From contig NC_053115.1 in assembly GCF_010015445.1 (NCBI RefSeq), positions 6,307,576 through 6,371,575 on the forward strand: a DNA stretch of 64,000 bases. The letters are read 5' to 3'. Position numbers and translations under genes: made by a program. Of this stretch, positions 40,656-52,425 are shown piece after piece (the stretch's first letter is position 1; each line of letters opens with the position of its first letter). The notes under the pieces are model-generated. The model did no database searches, had not been told where the DNA came from, and saw only the letters and a list, made by a program, of their open reading frames with translations. Source of the DNA: Perca fluviatilis (taxonomy: Eukaryota; Chordata; Actinopteri; Perciformes; Percidae).

Positions 40656-41709
40656 CACTGTAAAAACGAAAATGTTGTGAAAACTCAAAATTTCAAGGCA
40701 ACTTACTGCACTAGATTTTTGAGTTTTGAGGCCAACTCAAACTCCTACGTTTTGAAAATAGTTCAGCCAACTAATAATGTTTTGTTCAAATAATTAACTT
40801 TCATATGCTGTGCCAACTAATAATGTTTTGTTTAAATAATTAACTTTCATATGCTGTGCCAACTAATAATGTTTTGTTTAAATAATTTATCTTTCATAGA
40901 TATAAAAACTTAAAATCTTAAGTTTCATTGTTGTCATGTTAACTAATTATCTTTTGTTCAGATAATTAACTTTTGTGTGTAAAAACTAAGTTTCGACTTC
41001 TAAAAAAGCCCCCATGCAAAATAGGGGCCCATCTAAAGCTGCTGATCTTGCATCACTTGACATAAAAGGGCCACTAGTGAAGTGACGCGCCGCAGAATAC
41101 AGGCTGAAGGAAGCCTATTACTGCTCAAAGTCTAACACTGCAAAACTCCAGCTCTTCTTATCAAACGTAACAGTCACTTACCTCATGGTTACAAATGTAA
41201 ACCAGCACAACAATGACAATTACCAGGCAACAAAACATTACATTCTAAGCAGACACGTTTAATAAACGGAATTCATAAAGTTACATTTGTATTTCGAACA
41301 AACTGCAAACTTTTCAGCAAAGTTTGACACAACCATTTACTGCCTTGCATCATGGGAATTGACCAGCCAATGAACCACCTGACTGCAGTACGCAAATCGG
41401 AGTTCAAGGCATAGAGCAGGCCGAAAAGGTAGGCAACTGAAAACCCCTGCCGACCGACCCGCCCGGAAACCCTGTTTTAGCGTGGAGCATGAAAAGAGTA
41501 ATTGACCTGGCCTCAATTTGAGTCTAACTACAATTTCAAAGTGGCGCCACCATACATTTTGAAGTGAGACCAACTTATCACAATAAACTTAATACAGTGA
41601 GTTGAAGTAACTACTTTAACAAAGTTTATAATGCAATTATGTGTTTTTTGTTCTGTTTAATTGAAAATCAAAGTAAGATGAGCAATTTCAAGTTCTCGTT
41701 TTTACAGTG
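40656..41709. mobile_element. CACTA (EnSpm-like) non-autonomous element
   Basis: The element starts CACTGTAAAAACGA and ends TCGTTTTTACAGTG, a 14-bp perfect or near-perfect inverted repeat beginning CACTG, as in fish CACTA-type elements. Both sides are flanked by TA, which may be a 2-bp target duplication. The left half holds a 46-bp tandem repeat (40766-40898). A GC-richer core at 41390-41490 has no transposase-like frame. Confidence 0.7.
40766..40898. repeat. 46-bp tandem repeat, about 2.9 copies
   Basis: Unit begins GCCAACTAATAATGTTTTGT; copies start at 40766, 40812 and 40858. The first two differ at one base; the third degenerates after about 30 bases. Confidence 0.9.
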
Positions 41710-41862
41710 TACAACAAAAATAACAACATATCAAATATATTAAATGTTTCTACAAGAGCACCTATTACTTTGGGTCACTGTCATTTCTACCACAATGCAC
41801 AACAATTAAGGGGGTCAAGAGGGTTTTACCACTGACCTGGTCTTGGTGAGCAATACAACGCT

Positions 41863-41894
<32 letters not shown>

Positions 41895-41895
41895 T
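41863..41895. repeat. (TA)n tract
   Basis: TA units with one TATG interruption. Confidence 0.9.
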
Positions 41896-42649
41896 GAAAA
41901 TACAGTATATGTGAAATACATGAAAATAAATGGTCTTTTTTCATTGTAATTTCCAAGTGGTTCGAATTTCCATTGTTCAAATGCTAACCCGGGAACAGAT
42001 GTTAGCATGCTAACATTTCATGGGGTTTGTAAACAAAATCGTTGCCACCACTATATTTATTAATGCGATGTGAACAGACGTGATGGAATTATTTTGTGAA
42101 TTTAAACAAAACAACTTGGTTAGGTTGAGAAAAAGGTGATGGTTTGTTACATAATGTAAGTTACTTATGCAAGTTAACAAAGTACATTAACGAGTCAATA
42201 TTGACTTTTGGGGAGGCATTCAGCCCCAACAAAAAAGTAGAAATGTGTTTATTCAAACTGAAACGGTGGTGCATTGAACACCCTGTTGTGTTATGCAAGT
42301 GCACTGCCGTTTTAATACGACAGGGTTTATACATGCTGCTGATTGGGTGACACCTTCCACACACCCACCAAATGAGAGAAAAAGTATCTCAAAGCCCATT
42401 GCACAACCTTTTCTTTTGTTTACACCATAGCACCGTTAAAACGTTTCAACTGTAGGAACATTTCAATTTGAACATGCCCTTGGTTTCACATGGGACATGA
42501 TATGTCAAAGACAAACGGAATTCGGGACAAATTACGCTTCCCTCGAAACATAACTAAGAATGCATTTTCGCTCTATGGTAACACATTTTTTAGGAGACAG
42601 TGCTGGACGAGACATCGAGTAAAACATCAAAAAGTATGAGTGACGTCAA
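41896..42649. other. Anonymous non-coding DNA
   Basis: No supported gene. The phrase ACTTGGTTAGGTTGAGAAAA near 42113 recalls debris of fish repeats. Confidence 0.4.
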
Positions 42650-42855
42650 AGTCCGATCTGACTGTCAAGACAAAAAAAAAAAAATCCAACCTACAGTATA
42701 TGGATTTGGACCTCATATGAAAGTGGCCCAAATCAGAACTGGAAAAGATTGGATGCCATGTGACTTGGTGTGTTCACACTGTCATGGAAAAATCTGATAT
42801 GAGCAAAAAAGAAATCTGATTTGGGTCACTTTGTGCTGCAGTCTGAACGTAGAGA
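42650..42855. mobile_element. DNA-repeat fragment
   Basis: Words such as AAAGTGGCCCAAATCAGAAC, GTGTTCACACTGTCATG, AATCTGATTTGGGTCACTTT and CAGTCTGAACGTAG recur within teleost transposons that carry repeated AAATCTGATTTGG motifs. No clear ends; an A-run (42671-42683) interrupts it. Confidence 0.45.
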
Positions 42856-44303
42856 GCAGAGCAGGTTTTTTTCCCCCTGTGGATTTACTCAAATTCACCT
42901 TTTTACCAACAAAATTGTATGTACAGTATAGAAATAAGAATTTCTTTTTGCTAATAAGAAAATTGTAGTTATGGTTAAAATAAATTCATAGAACTTAACA
43001 TTGTGTAGTGTAAAGAATTGTCACTTAAACTGTCAGACTTCATTGAATTATAATTGAGCTCTAATAAAACAATGATCAACATAGTTTCATACCGTAAAAT
43101 CAATTAACATCTAACATTGTGAAAGTGATGAGGTATAGGTATAATCTAGTGTTGCATCAATATCCTTACAATATCATCATACAAACACCTGTTCTGTGGG
43201 AATTTCCTCTGAATGTTTAAATAAAATGACAAAAATATCTATTATATCACCCATGATCCGGAATTGTTTGCAAACCAAAATAAGTTATAGAATTACATTC
43301 AAATTAAGTTAAGGTGTTGCATATATTATGTATTAGACCACACATGTCAACAATTACAAATAAAACAACTTTCCTCTGTTCATCAAATCAAATATTAACC
43401 TAAAGTTTGCAAAGGGAGCAAATCAGAAAAGTGTGACAGGCAACACGCATCTTTGAAATGAGTTCATCTAACTGGAATCATTAGTTTGGAGCTGCAAGCA
43501 GAACATTTTCCTCTATAGCAGCAGTTTCAAATCACAGTGCAATAATATTTTCCAGCATAATCTAAAATGATGTCGGAGAAGAAAAACGGAGAGTGGCTTG
43601 ATGTGGCAAAGCAGCAGAGGATGTTAGTGATTGTCCTATATTGCTCATGCTCTCATGGATTACTTAATTATCAGCCCGTGCCGACGTTGTGCTCTGTTAA
43701 TGGTAGGCAATATGGCCTTTACCTCACTTAAGGAATAAATTGTATTGCTCCATCTCTCTCCTTCTTGTAACGAACACACCCTCCCACACACATATAAACA
43801 CCCTTCCCTCCTCTCTTCACTGCTCATATAGATCACTTAAGATGGAATGGGATAGTTACTGAAGCAAAATCCCGATGAGATCCAGTGCTGTTTCACAATA
43901 ACAATTTCTTTAATTGGGCATCTCTGCCTATTTCCCTGCAACCTGTTTTATTCATCTTTGCTAAAATCAGGGATGGGATCCTCACTGACACACGCTGGGT
44001 TTATGATTTTGAATCATGAGGAGTGCAACTTCTCAGAGAAATTGCTATTGCCTCAGTGGGAAGCATTGTTTTGAGCAGAGGTTTAGAAGATAAAAAAATA
44101 TTAGGTTAATCATGATCTCAGTCAGTCAGAGAGTCGTGAGCCGTGGCAGGTGGCGGCTGGGTCGACATCAAAAAGAAAAATACACATCTTGAAGAGGAGG
44201 GAGGCAGGGCAGAGGATACTCTAGGTATCTGTGTCATCAGGAGGTCAGTGTCATTGGCAGCTACAGAGCAGCAGAGTGCTGGGCCAAAAGGAAGAAATAG
44301 AGA
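42856..44303. other. Anonymous non-coding DNA
   Basis: Nothing recognised; mostly AT-rich, with a more balanced patch at 43640-44060. Confidence 0.45.
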
Positions 44304-44826
44304 GAGTCTGACAGTGGCGATTTGAGACCCTTTTTAGGGGGTGCTCAAGCCCCCCTAAATTTCATCTCAGCCCCCCTAAAAATTTTAATAAAAAACAATT
44401 GTTTTTAATTTTTTTTTATCAATTTTAGTGCTTCAAGTTAGAGTTTGTGAACTTGTCTGTTAGTGACAGAGGACAAACAATTACAGGTTCAAAGAAACAG
44501 GTTTAACATCCTGTGTCGCTGTCGCAAATGCTTTGCACCTGTAACGCAGTCAAGGAAAGTTTTATTTTTTATATATTTAGATTTTACACCTCATTATCAT
44601 TTCATTTGATTCTGGTGTCCATAAAGGGACATAAATATGCCCAATATTTTGCATTTATCCTCTGTTATAATGATAAATACATACTGTATATTCATTGTTA
44701 TTCAGTGAAATTACTGATTTAGCAGGGGGTGTTAACACTTTTGCAAGGCACTGTATCCGTGTCACATTCTCATCAGGGGCTGAGCCCCCCTAAAGGTCTG
44801 ATCCTAGAATCACCCCTGGCATCTGA
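44304..44826 (+). mobile_element. 507-bp hAT-type MITE with 8-bp target duplication
   Basis: The element proper is 44312-44818: left end CAGTGGCGATTTGAGACC, right end in reverse CAGGGGTGATTCTAGGATCA. Flanks GAGTCTGA (44304-44311) and GCATCTGA (44819-44826) match at 6 of 8. Each subterminal region contains an AGCCCCCC word, so the ends can pair further. The AT-rich interior has no transposase frame. Confidence 0.8.
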
Positions 44827-45019
44827 ATATTAGGCTATATATTATTAGATATTTTTTTATGAGATATGTATTGTAAATACGTCTTACTGTAAGTTTTGAG
44901 GTGCCGTGTCCTACGTGAATGAAAATAATTTAAAAAACAATTATGGTCAATAGGAAATTAGGGAGGTAGATAAAAAGATCTACACCACTACATCATTTCT
45001 GTACAGTAAACCAATAAAA

Positions 45020-45371
45020 TAAAAGTAAATAAAAGTACTTATTACATGAAACAGTGGCCCTTGTGATTGACATATTATTACTATATATTACATTATTGGA
45101 TTATTATTACAGTTGCATCATAATAAGTACAGTAGCATTTTAATGCAAAGTGGAGCTACTTTTACCTCCTTTCTATACTGTTGTGTAGTTTCATCAATAA
45201 CAACTCACCACGTTTTATAAGATGATTACATATTTTAATGTAAAACCTCCATCTGCAAAGTAACTATAACTGTCAGAATAAAGTAACGAGCACAATACTG
45301 CCCTCTAAAATGTAGTGGAAGTTTTAAGTACAGTAATTGCGTAAATGTACTTACATGACATTCCACTAGTG
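45020..45371 (-). mobile_element. hAT-type MITE, decayed, minus strand
   Basis: The right edge reads AATGTACTTACATGACATTC then CACTAGTG, the reversed left end of the CAGTGGTGGAA family. The interior CTGCAAAGTAACTATAACTG and TAATGCAAAGTGGAGCTACT are in family order. The other end near 45000 is unclear. Confidence 0.6.
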
Positions 45372-45377
45372 GTCGGA

Positions 45378-45903
45378 ACCATAGACTGTATAATATTAAT
45401 GGACAGAGCATGTGTGACGTCACCCGTTGGTTTGTGGAGATCTGCTATGAGTCGTCGAGTTTGTCGTTACGGGCGCAGCCATCCTGGTTGCGGATGTGAC
45501 GAGTTTAGACGAGAGGGAGGAGTGAGGGAGGAGCCATGTTACGTTACACACTTTCACTGGCAATCACATCATAGCCACGCCCTAAAACACCCCCTGCTTT
45601 ATCGCCGATTTTAAAATCAACGAGACCATAATTTTAAAAAATGAACATCATTCTGAATTGCAGAAGACTTAAAACTAGCGATTGTGACCATAAACTCATT
45701 ATGAAAATGTTTACTGAGGTAATAAGTCAAGTGAGAAGTGGGTCACTTTCTCATAGACCTCTACAGAAACCGACCTCCTTTTGCAACCGCACGTGTCGCC
45801 CCCTGCTGGAATTCAGAGAGAATGCAGGTTTAAGGCACTTCCGCATTTGCAGCACTTCGCCGAACCATATGCTTTGTCCATTAATATTATACAGTCTATG
45901 GTT
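45378..45903. mobile_element. 526-bp MITE with about 35-bp inverted repeats
   Basis: Left end AACCATAGACTGTATAATAT and right end in reverse AACCATAGACTGTATAATAT are identical over the first 29 bases and similar for a further 8. The interior contains CGCCCCCTGCTGGAATTC and other wording common in fish repeats. It directly abuts the hAT remnant at 45020-45371. Frames inside (88-89 codons) have no family motif. Confidence 0.8.
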
Positions 45904-46269
45904 GTAACAAGCAGAATGTACTATATGATGATATGATGTTTGGACTTTTCCACCTTTAAAGCTACTTTAATGGGAAGAAAAATAAAATATCCCCTAAGAG
46001 AATGCTCATGATGTGTCATTATTGGAAAGTGTAATCAAGCCACGAGTTACTGAGTCCCTTTGTATCGGAGATGACAGCCGAGATGCCTGCAGTGTGTCTC
46101 TACAGCAGCTGACCACACACATGCACCTACCTACAGGACAGGCAGGGCAGTTAGGGAGTCTGACCCAGCTCTAAAGAGTTCCATTGACCTCATCATGAGT
46201 TGCACTCTCAACAGGAAGTCTCCTCTGGGTTACGCTTTCACTCCACTGTACTGAAAGTACACTCAAACT
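45904..46269. other. Anonymous non-coding DNA
   Basis: Nothing recognised. Confidence 0.4.
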
Positions 46270-46720
46270 GGCTCAGAAACCTTTAATGGTTTGCCAGGTC
46301 GGTGTGTTTTCCCCTCACAGGCTTGTTTGGAGTAAATATCTGGCATTAATATCCACACACAGATCTTTTGCCAGAGGATTATTGAACATTAATTACATTA
46401 GCATTTTCTCTCTGACAACAAGGTGGCTTCTTATCTGTGATCTTCAAACTGCGACTGGGAACTATTGATCTGGGCCATGTTGTCATTCAGATGATAATTA
46501 GGAGCGGGTGAGAGGTCAGCTTCCAATCCGTTTGAACATCTGGATGAGAGTTCCTCAAGGACAATGGGAGCCGCAGGATGCCGCCGCTCTGTCGAGCCCT
46601 GTGTGTCTTCATGTGCCTAAGTCCATTATACAAATTGTCTAATTAATTCCCACATTCCAGCAGAGTGGCTGAACAATCAATGGAGACAAAACACTGGGAG
46701 AAGAGCCCAGTGCGCAGTTA
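46270..46720. promoter_or_regulatory. Candidate conserved enhancer-like block
   Basis: Repeat-free, balanced sequence with several homeodomain-type ATTA cores: GAACATTAATTACATTAGCA (46384), CAGATGATAATTAGG (46488) and GTCTAATTAATTCCC (46637). Such blocks are common in vertebrate developmental gene deserts. No alignment was possible, so this is inference. Confidence 0.3.
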
Positions 46721-48066
46721 CAGTTGACGCATACATAGCTGGAGGTGATGCACCTGCTGCAAGGTTTAACTCTGACCTTTTTCTTCTGGGTAAATGACAA
46801 AAAGCGACAGTTCAGATTAACAGAAATTGCAAGGTACAGTCACAGAGCAAAAGACAACGCTACCTACTAGTAACAGGTGTGAGTGCACATATTATTTTGT
46901 GACTGACTTCTTTAACCATCTTATCTTCCTGAAGAGAACACTATTAAGATTAATCTCTAAAATTCTACAGTAACAACATACTGCGAGTGTGCCATAGCTG
47001 TAGAGGTGGCTCTATCACAGGTTAGCCTTATCTATAATTAAAACTGTATTTTAAGGACATGCAAATGGGGATATTAGCAGACCTAACATATATCCTTCTC
47101 AGTGTGGTGGGGACAAGAGTTCAAAAGAATCGTTTTACAGAGAAAGAAAAGTAGTTCAATGTATTCTTTTTCATGAGTAAATAAAGGTAATCTCCACGGG
47201 TGCATTAAATTCTGTCGCTGCTGCATTTATGTTATCGTTAATGCGATGAATAATTCCGTTTGTACACTCTAAAAGTGCTTACAGCAGAACTTTGGAAAAA
47301 TCAACTGAACAAATTGTGTAAGAAATTCCTAAATGGTCTTGTTCAGAGTGTTTAAGTGTGGAAAAGATCTCCTGCCTCTCAGCGTTTTGTACCAAGACGT
47401 ACCACTGCATGCTTGACCACTTAGAACAATGACGTGTTAATCCCAAATTCAAAGGAAACTGGAGCAGGGCAAGACAACAGATTGAACTCTGGTGACATAT
47501 TCCAAAAGTACAGATAAGCACTGGATACAAAAGAGAAGCGGCTGTTTTAGTCTGTAAATTATTATTGCCTGTAAACTGTAACATAAAGAGCCTGTGGTCC
47601 TGTTAGTCAGACAGTGTGAGCTGTTGTCGCTACAGGAAACAGCTTATCGAGGTTTCTGGTAAGATGTTGCAACATAAATGAACAGCTAAACTGTACTTGA
47701 TCCAAATGTGCAAATGCAAAACATAAATGTAAATCAGTGTGTGTGCCTGGGGAGGATGCAGACAAACAATGCAAATATTGCCCCCTTGTGGTTCATGTGC
47801 ACTCATGGGTGTTGGGAAGCTGGCAGCCATCTGGGACAGCAGAGACATGGTACTGTGGCTGTTATAGCTTGATTTCAGGACATTAAATAAAGGTTGGAGC
47901 AATAGAATAGAAGAATAGAATGCTTTTTTTAAACTGATATCATGTTGGAATCATGAGTGACGTGAGGGGGAAATCAGGGTTATTAGGTTTTGTATGATGT
48001 TGAAAATTAAATGATTTCTTTCTGCAACCGAACCTCCAGATTAAGTCCATTCCCTTCTCATCACCA

Positions 48067-48067
<1 letters not shown>
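46721..48067. other. Anonymous non-coding DNA
   Basis: A short AGAATAGAAGAATAGAATG run at 47904-47922 looks like the tail of a minus-strand LINE. Nothing else recognised. Confidence 0.45.
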
Positions 48068-48116
<49 letters not shown>

Positions 48117-48146
48117 CCTCTCTGCTGTCTCTCTCTCTTTCTCTCA
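48068..48146. repeat. (CT)n microsatellite
   Basis: About 22 pure CT units followed by imperfect CCCT and TCTCTTTC units. Confidence 0.95.
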
Positions 48147-49779
48147 TTAGAGCAGAGTAAATTTCAATGTCACTTAAAGTCATGGCTGTAATTTATTGGC
48201 TCCTTAATACTGACGGACAAAGGTCGTGAGCAGCGCTGTGAGGCGTTCTATCAGGTTTATCTGTGCAGGTCATTAACCTTGACCTGGTGTAAATGCACTT
48301 CAGTCCAGGAAGCTCCCCTGTCCAGCATGTGCACATTTCCATGCCCCCAAGAAGTTCCTCCCTGCGACAGCCACTCACTCCGCTGAACCGTTAGCTCAAG
48401 TGCTTTAAACTTGCCTTAATTGTCATATGGCAGCCAACGCAGCTTTCTTAATTGATCTGACCTTTCACAGTGCTTTCTAATTTCCAATCCCGCTTTCATT
48501 GTTCCATCTGGCACTTTTAAAGCGACATCTGGTTGACTGTACTTTACCCAGTGATCTCTGTACTGTTATTTTTAAACTTAATGTATGCTTCAACAGATGT
48601 TAGTTTTTATAGGTGAGCGAGGAGCTGGACTGCACTCTCAACACCAGCCCGTGTCCATAACACTTCCCCTCAACAATTCAAATATTGACAACCGAAATTA
48701 CAAGCCGGGTCGCCAGCAAACTCTATGCTATTATGTTGGGTTTCTTGTTTTTGTTCCCTATTAACTAAACATCAGTTCAACACAGCCTTCTCCAATCACT
48801 TCCCATAAATATAGCATTATAACTTTCAGTTTAATGAACAAATAAACAATTGCTTTGCCATGCAGAGTTCGGTTTTGAAACCATGCCTGATGTCAGTGAG
48901 AAGGCAGGAATATTTGTTTAATAAATAATAAGCTGAATGAGGCCATTGTTCACCATGGACACTGAGAGGAAAGAAGCTCTCTCTCGTACTGTAACAATAT
49001 GGCTGATACTCAGATCTTCTCCAATGGAATCCCTATCAGGAATGTTATAATATTCCATTCACTATCAAGACCATAGCCTCTTTTTTTCACTCAAATCGTC
49101 TGATTAAAACCCCTCTCTGCAGAACAGTTATTTGTAGATCAGTTCTACCATGGGGCATCTTTCTCTCTGCACGTTCTCAACAAGATTCCGATAACTTCAA
49201 GCTGCAATCTCTCCTCATTCTGTACGTAATCTTCTCTTTAACCCTTTCCCTAAACTGCGGCTCTCTGTCCTCCCTATCTCCAAACATGGACGACATGTTG
49301 TGGACTTCCACATCCCTTCCTTTGAAAACTTCATTTTCTGCTTGGACATTTTTCCAAAAGATAAATTTCCTATAGCCTGTATTTTCATGGGGAAGTGCTC
49401 AGAGATGGCTCTACCTGCAGGCTGTTAAATTAGTGCCATATAATTGACTGATTAAACGCTTATTGATTGCTGAGATGCGGATGATTGAGGCAGAGGATAT
49501 GGATACTCTTGCCCTTGCATTTTACACTGTCCTCTGCTCATGAGGAAGCATAATACACGCTAAGCCAAAGAGAAACTGATCTCTGGCTCAAAGAAATCCT
49601 GACTGGTGCTACATATTGTGGACTGAGGGTTGGACTTTTACCAAGATTTCTGAGAATTCATCAGGATTGTTACTTTTTCTGAGCAGACACTTTAATAAAT
49701 GGATATCAGAAATGAAATGTAATGTGTTTGTACAGTTTTCTGTCTATTTGCTAACCAAATAGGGCAGTGTTTGGTAGTC
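48147..49779. other. Anonymous non-coding DNA
   Basis: No transposon ends or supported exon. The stretch 48190-48480 is balanced and repeat-free. Confidence 0.45.
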
Positions 49780-50110
49780 TCACAGGGCTTCAGGTGACAG
49801 GAATTGACATGCGGCAGCCTCAAGGTCAGAGTCTGCTGCTCCGCTGAAAGCCTCCAGCCACTGATAGACACGTCTTCCCTCCTGAGCCGTGCTGGAGCGA
49901 ACACACCACAGAACATCTGTTCGCAAACAGCCCTGATGGAGCCATACTGACACCGAGAGCGCACCCGCCACCCGCACCTCACCACCCAATTCCCCGGCCG
50001 GGGCCAGATGGCAGCCCGCGCTGCCTCTCCCTCCTCTCCTCGTTCAGGACAAATCATGAGGAACAATGGCCTGCAGGTACCGCCCCAGGCACGCCTGTGC
50101 CACTCACCGC
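49780..50110 (-). other. CpG-richer patch with a weak exon candidate
   Basis: This is the most GC- and CpG-rich stretch of the anonymous DNA (core 49930-50040, including CCCCGGCCGGGGCC). On the minus strand a 152-codon frame (49692-50150) and a second 69-codon frame (49780-49989) overlap. The second contains EGRRVYQWLEAFSGAADSDL and ends SPEAL then TGA; a splice-acceptor-like CTCCAG precedes it at about 49892-49897. I recognise no family, and the pyrimidine tract is poor. It may be a terminal exon, a small regulatory CpG patch, or chance. Confidence 0.15.
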
Positions 50111-51505
50111 TGACCACCCTCTGGTGGCTTCCAATGTTCCCTCCTGTCAAAAGACAAATTGTCCAACAGACTGCTCTTTTATGAATTCACCCCGCGGTCC
50201 ATTTCTCAAAAGAGGTTAAGGAAAATCCTTGGCCTGAGCTGCTCAACTTTGAGACAGAACTCTGTTCTCTGTAAAGTTAAGAGGCCTGGAAACAGAGCAA
50301 AGCAAGAGGTCATGGAACGGAGGGCTACTTCGAGCTTCCTCACAGTGGATGATTGGTAATCCGAATCCAATTGGCACAGTCACCTCACAGCCATCCTCTG
50401 TGCCAGAACTCTGAATTATGTGCTCTGCTACCACCATAAATAGGAACTTAGGTGAGAAAAATTATTTTACCGTCAGTTTAAAACAGCACAGCTTATTGCT
50501 GGAAAATAAAATACAGACTATTCCCATCTCCTGGCAAGTGTTTATTTAGTGTCAGTTTGGAGAAGCTGAACCTAAAATTTAAAAAGGATGAACACACATG
50601 ACTGAGGTTAACCACCAACACTGTGCAATAACACACACAGCATCAATCATCAAGCAAACAAGCAAAATCATCTCATCATCATGAAAACCAGTTGTTTTGT
50701 TCTGTGATTTAGCAGCAGCTGATGTGCTTTTCTCTGGTTACTCTTATGTGATTGTGGGTTATTTCTCTGTGCTGGATCTTACTTTGAGAGTGGGCTGGAA
50801 TATTTCAGCTCTGAAATCATCTTTTTACAGGTGACCCGGTTAGGAATGCCACCACAGATCAGAGATAAGTGTGATTAATCTCCACTGACATTCTTATGGC
50901 ACTTTTACACAGCGTTCATCTTGAGGCTGCACAGGAGCGATGTGTGGGAAACAATATATCTCTAATGACAGTAAAAATCTGCCTCATGGATAACTGCAAT
51001 ATCTGCTCATTTAGACATAGTGCTATTTTGAGAGTTACCTTTAGGTTTGCTCTAGTTATAGTTACCACTAATATCCTTGCTGGATATTCTGAGAGCTGTA
51101 GATCAAATAGATGAGATGTTCTTTCGCCATAGTGTCATGGTGCAAATTAGGTTTTAAATGGATGTACAACTGATTGGATGTTTACATTATGCATAATGGT
51201 TGCCATGCAATTTGCACTGGCAGTTTATTCTTTATGCTATACTTACAGTATAAAGTGGGCCCAGGCAAGTTTTTAATAGGTCAAAGGGTAGGTCGGAATA
51301 AGAAAAATTACCCATTAATGCTTTCCCATGCTGTCACAGTAGAACCCTGTATTCCCCTGAACAACCCACCTCTTGGTACATCTCAAATAATCATGATCTG
51401 CCTCTACTCTTTATTTTACGCACCAGGACTCGGCACAGGAAATACACTTAACATTGACCAGTTATTTTAAAACTTATCACAGACTGGCTACAAATAAATG
51501 CAAAA
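50111..51505. other. Anonymous non-coding DNA
   Basis: No supported exon or element. Confidence 0.45.
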
Positions 51506-51551
51506 CTAATACTACTACTACAACAACTACTACTACTACTACTACTACTAT
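51506..51551. repeat. (ACT)n microsatellite
   Basis: About 14 ACT/ACA triplets, with one CAACA interruption. Confidence 0.92.
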
Positions 51552-52221
51552 GTATCAAATTACTTATAGGGTTACAGTAGTTCACCCAAATCACAGAACA
51601 TATTTCCCACTTACCCTTTGTGGTTTACAATCATGGCAATAGTTTTGTTTTGTTTTTTTGAGATTGCTGAGATTATTGCTGAGAATAAATGGTATTTAAT
51701 TTGTGGTGCTTAAAGAATCAAAAAAATAACATGTAAAAAAACAGAAACAATGTCCCTGTTACCGTAACTCTGGATGATCAACAGACCTCAAAGTCAACAG
51801 TTTTTAATGAGAGTTATTTTCTGAAAGAAAAAAAAAAACAAATAGAAAAAGAAAGTTATGTGAATTGTCCTGAGTAACAGGGACATTGTTTCTAAGAAGA
51901 ACTCTCATTGGTGCGTTTGGTAATTTTTAAATGTCATGTGTGCCAGAAACAAAATTCTGTACAACCACACTTTATTAGGGTGGCGGCAGTAGTCTCAAAC
52001 CTCAAAAAAATATTACTGTCTGTTTGTATAGATACTACAAGGGGTAACTGGGAAAATACAGTGCGTGTTTTTGTTCATTAGATGAACTGACCCTTCAAAG
52101 GTTAAAGCTGGGTATATTCTATATTTTTTTTGATTGTCAACAAATCCCATGAAAATGCCTAAAACCAATGATGTTCTAGTTTGTCTCTTAATACTTTGCA
52201 GCCTCCCCAGCCTGATTTATG
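51552..52221. other. Anonymous AT-rich DNA
   Basis: Contains A-runs at 51830-51838 and nothing else recognised. The two phrases AACAATGTCCCTGTTAC (51747) and GAGTAACAGGGACATTGTTT (51872) are inverted copies about 125 bp apart, so this may be a small foldback element. Confidence 0.45.
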
Positions 52222-52255
52222 TTAAGGCTTATGTTTATGAAAACATAAGCCTTAA
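52222..52255. repeat. Perfect 15-bp stem hairpin
   Basis: TTAAGGCTTATGTTT (52222-52236) and its exact inverse complement (52241-52255) are separated by four bases. Confidence 0.85.
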
Positions 52256-52425
52256 AAAGGGGTGACAAATAGAGTTTTTTAAAGGCTCAGTCATTTTCTA
52301 AAACAGCTGGGCAATATAGTTTTTATCAAACGTCATTCAAGTAGGATTAAATAGCCCATTTGTTGGGGACTTTATTCATGAAAGAACACGTCATGATCAC
52401 ACATGATCCGCGGCAAAACCGCGAG

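Noticed and set aside
40766..40898. CRISPR-like repeat
   Set aside because: Head-to-tail 46-bp units without spacers inside a transposon.
49692..50150. 152-codon minus-strand frame, the longest after the retrotransposon pieces
   Set aside because: Length is explained by GC-rich sequence with few stops; the alternative frame at 49780-49989 looks slightly more exon-like, and neither is supported.
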